This document shows positions 62,861 through 64,000 of a stretch of DNA of 64,000 nt, piece by piece. This DNA is from JACOMY01 sp046233115 (GTDB lineage Bacteria; Pseudomonadota; Alphaproteobacteria; Kiloniellales; JACOMY01). The stretch's first letter is position 1; the number at the start of each line of letters is the position of its first letter. The DNA lies in the NCBI GenBank assembly GCA_046233115.1, contig JBJXHM010000005.1, positions 248,001 through 312,000 on the forward strand, given 5' to 3'. The notes beneath the pieces were generated by a model that was given only the letters and a program-made list of their open reading frames with translations, made no database searches and was not told the origin of the DNA. Made by a program: the position numbers and the translations under genes.

Positions 62861-64000
62861 TCAGCCGTAGACGATGCTGTCGATGCCGGAGAGGACCACG
62901 CCGGCGACCAGGCTGGCGCCGTCCAGCAGCATCAAGGTGTCGACGCCGGCGCCGCCGTCGTAGGTCTCGCCGGCGAGCAGGTCGGCCTGGCTCGCGATCA
63001 CGATGGTATCGTTCTGGTTGCCGCCGAAGACACTATCGACGCCGCTGCCGCCGAAGAGGTAGGCATCGTAGCCGGCACCGCCGTAGAGCGTGTCACTGCC
63101 ACTGCCGCCATAGAAGAAGGAGTCGTAGCCGGCACCGCCGTGCAGCCGGTCGCCACCGAGCCCCCCATAGAAGTAGGCATCGTCGTCCGCGCGACCGGAA
63201 AGGCCATCCGATCCCGTGCCACCGAAGAAGAAGCTGTCGTCACCGCTGTCGCCGGCCAGGAAGTCCTCGCCGGAGTCGCCGTAGAGCAGACGATCGCCCG
63301 CGCTGCCGCCGAACAGCCGGTCGTTGTCGGCACCGCCGAAGAGCGCTGCGTCCTGATCCAGCCCACCGGAGAGGCGATCGGGGCCGCTGTCGCCGAAGAG
63401 CGAGAGGTCGCTGCCGCTGCCGCCGTTGATCTCGTCACCGGCCCTACCACCGAACAGCAGGCTGTCGTCGCCGCCGCCTCCGGCCAGCAGATCCAGGCCG
63501 GTACCGCCGTAGACGGAAGCGTCGTCACCGGCCCGACCGAAGATCCGGTCGAAGCCGCACCCCCCGAACAGCCCGGAATCGTCGCCGCCGTCGCCGAAGA
63601 GCGCATCGTCTCCAGCCCCGCCATAGAGATCTCTGTCGTTGCCGGAGCCTCCCTCCAGCCGGTCCCTGCCGTGGTCACCTTGCAGGCCACCATCGACCCC
63701 GGAGCCACCGACGACGCGGTCCTTGCCGCTACCACCGCTGAGGCTGGTATCGTTGCCGTCGCCCCCGTCGACCAGGTCCCAGCCGGAGCCTCCGGCCAGG
63801 GTCTTGTCGCTGCCGGAACCGCCGGCCACGACATCGTCACCCTCTCCGCCGACGAACTGGGTTTCGTCACCGCTGCCGCCGAAGAGGGCATCCGCACCGC
63901 TGTTGCCCCTGAAGTCGACGTCACCGCCCTGGCCACCGAAAAGCTGGTCGCTGCCACTGCCGCCGGAGACCACCCGGTCGTTGCTGTCGTCGCCATAGAG
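62861..64000 (-). CDS. RTX-type calcium-binding repeat protein, N-terminus beyond window
   Basis: At least 379 residues, open at the right edge, so the N-terminal portion is missing. Almost the whole visible part is glycine/aspartate repeats of the GGxGxD type, seventeen units of a strict 19-residue period (see the repeat entry). The last 56 residues form a cap (NDTIVIASQADLLAG, then DTLMLLDGASLVAG and GIDSIVYG). RTX proteins fold into a Ca2+-dependent beta-roll after type I secretion, and the hydrophobic C-terminal cap fits a secretion signal. No enzymatic domain is visible here, and transporter genes are not in the window. Confidence 0.85.
   Translation of the reverse strand, partial: LYGDDSNDRVVSGGSGSDQLFGGQGGDVDFRGNSGADALFGGSGDETQFVGGEGDDVVAGGSGSDKTLAGGSGWDLVDGGDGNDTSLSGGSGKDRVVGGSGVDGGLQGDHGRDRLEGGSGNDRDLYGGAGDDALFGDGGDDSGLFGGCGFDRIFGRAGDDASVYGGTGLDLLAGGGGDDSLLFGGRAGDEINGGSGSDLSLFGDSGPDRLSGGLDQDAALFGGADNDRLFGGSAGDRLLYGDSGEDFLAGDSGDDSFFFGGTGSDGLSGRADDDAYFYGGLGGDRLHGGAGYDSFFYGGSGSDTLYGGAGYDAYLFGGSGVDSVFGGNQNDTIVIASQADLLAGETYDGGAGVDTLMLLDGASLVAGVVLSGIDSIVYG
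63026..63994 (-). repeat. RTX array with strict alternation of 10- and 9-residue units
   Basis: Reading from 63994 leftwards, 34 consecutive half-repeats alternate 10, 9, 10, 9 residues without exception. They make 17 units of 19 residues (57 bp). Examples are GGSGNDRDLY / GGAGDDALF and GGAGYDSFFY / GGSGSDTLY. An acidic residue, nearly always Asp, sits at position 6 of each half-repeat. The aromatic or hydrophobic residue is at position 9 in the long half and 8 in the short half. The cap begins at 63025. Confidence 0.95.

Noticed and set aside
62861..64000. Regular DNA periodicity at the right edge considered as a CRISPR or satellite array
   Set aside because: The period is 57 bp without identical DNA repeats; it is fully explained by GGxGxD protein repeats in one open frame.

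Overview
The window is high-GC DNA that reads as an alphaproteobacterium, most likely of the order Rhodospirillales in the broad sense (inference from gene order and product similarity; no 16S is present). The chromosomal backbone eno-ftsB-pdhA-pdhB-pdhC with lpdA-lipA, the pyrG/secG/tpiA group, ppiD-trpE, groES-groEL under a CIRCE element, and hfq-hflX all fit that group.

Layout. 1-9.2 kb is a catabolic stretch: an enolase-superfamily enzyme cut by the left edge, a 3-hydroxyisobutyrate-dehydrogenase-like reductase, a choline-sulfatase-type sulfatase, an AraC/GyrI regulator, the two hydantoinase/oxoprolinase subunits HyuA and HyuB, and a DUF2189 membrane protein. 9.3-14.9 kb is an accessory insert: one very large tail-fibre-like gene of visibly lower GC, a decayed IS1380-family transposase end, and oppositely oriented copies of a dispersed palindromic repeat at the two edges. 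14.9-22.5 kb holds an OpgC-like membrane protein, a YeeE/YedE transporter, a threonine aldolase with a TPP-dependent enzyme, a small membrane protein, and a divergent pair made of a conserved hypothetical gene and an S24-type repressor that has lost its cleavage dyad. 22.5-43.8 kb is the lipoate/pyruvate dehydrogenase/central metabolism block, interrupted at 25.3-33.4 kb by an allophanate-hydrolase/peptide-ABC-transporter operon with a divergent LysR gene. 44-48.6 kb carries tpiA, ppiD and trpE.

From 48.6 to 57.1 kb is a second accessory region, concerned with glycan or surface decoration: a formyltransferase, two paralogous SGNH-like proteins on either side of a GSCFA-domain protein with a charged tail, a sulfotransferase and a two-domain glycosyltransferase. 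This looks the least described part of the window. From 57.2 kb the backbone returns (groEL, groES, hflX, hfq, a HAD phosphatase and a D-amino-acid aminotransferase). The right edge cuts an RTX-type protein whose repeats alternate strictly between 10 and 9 residues.

A family of palindromic repeats (four copies: 9281, 14783, 33434, 49989) marks the edges of the accessory pieces. In four places its terminal TAG forms the stop codon of the adjoining gene. It behaves like a MITE inserted at TA, which is an inference. No tRNA, rRNA or CRISPR array was recognised.
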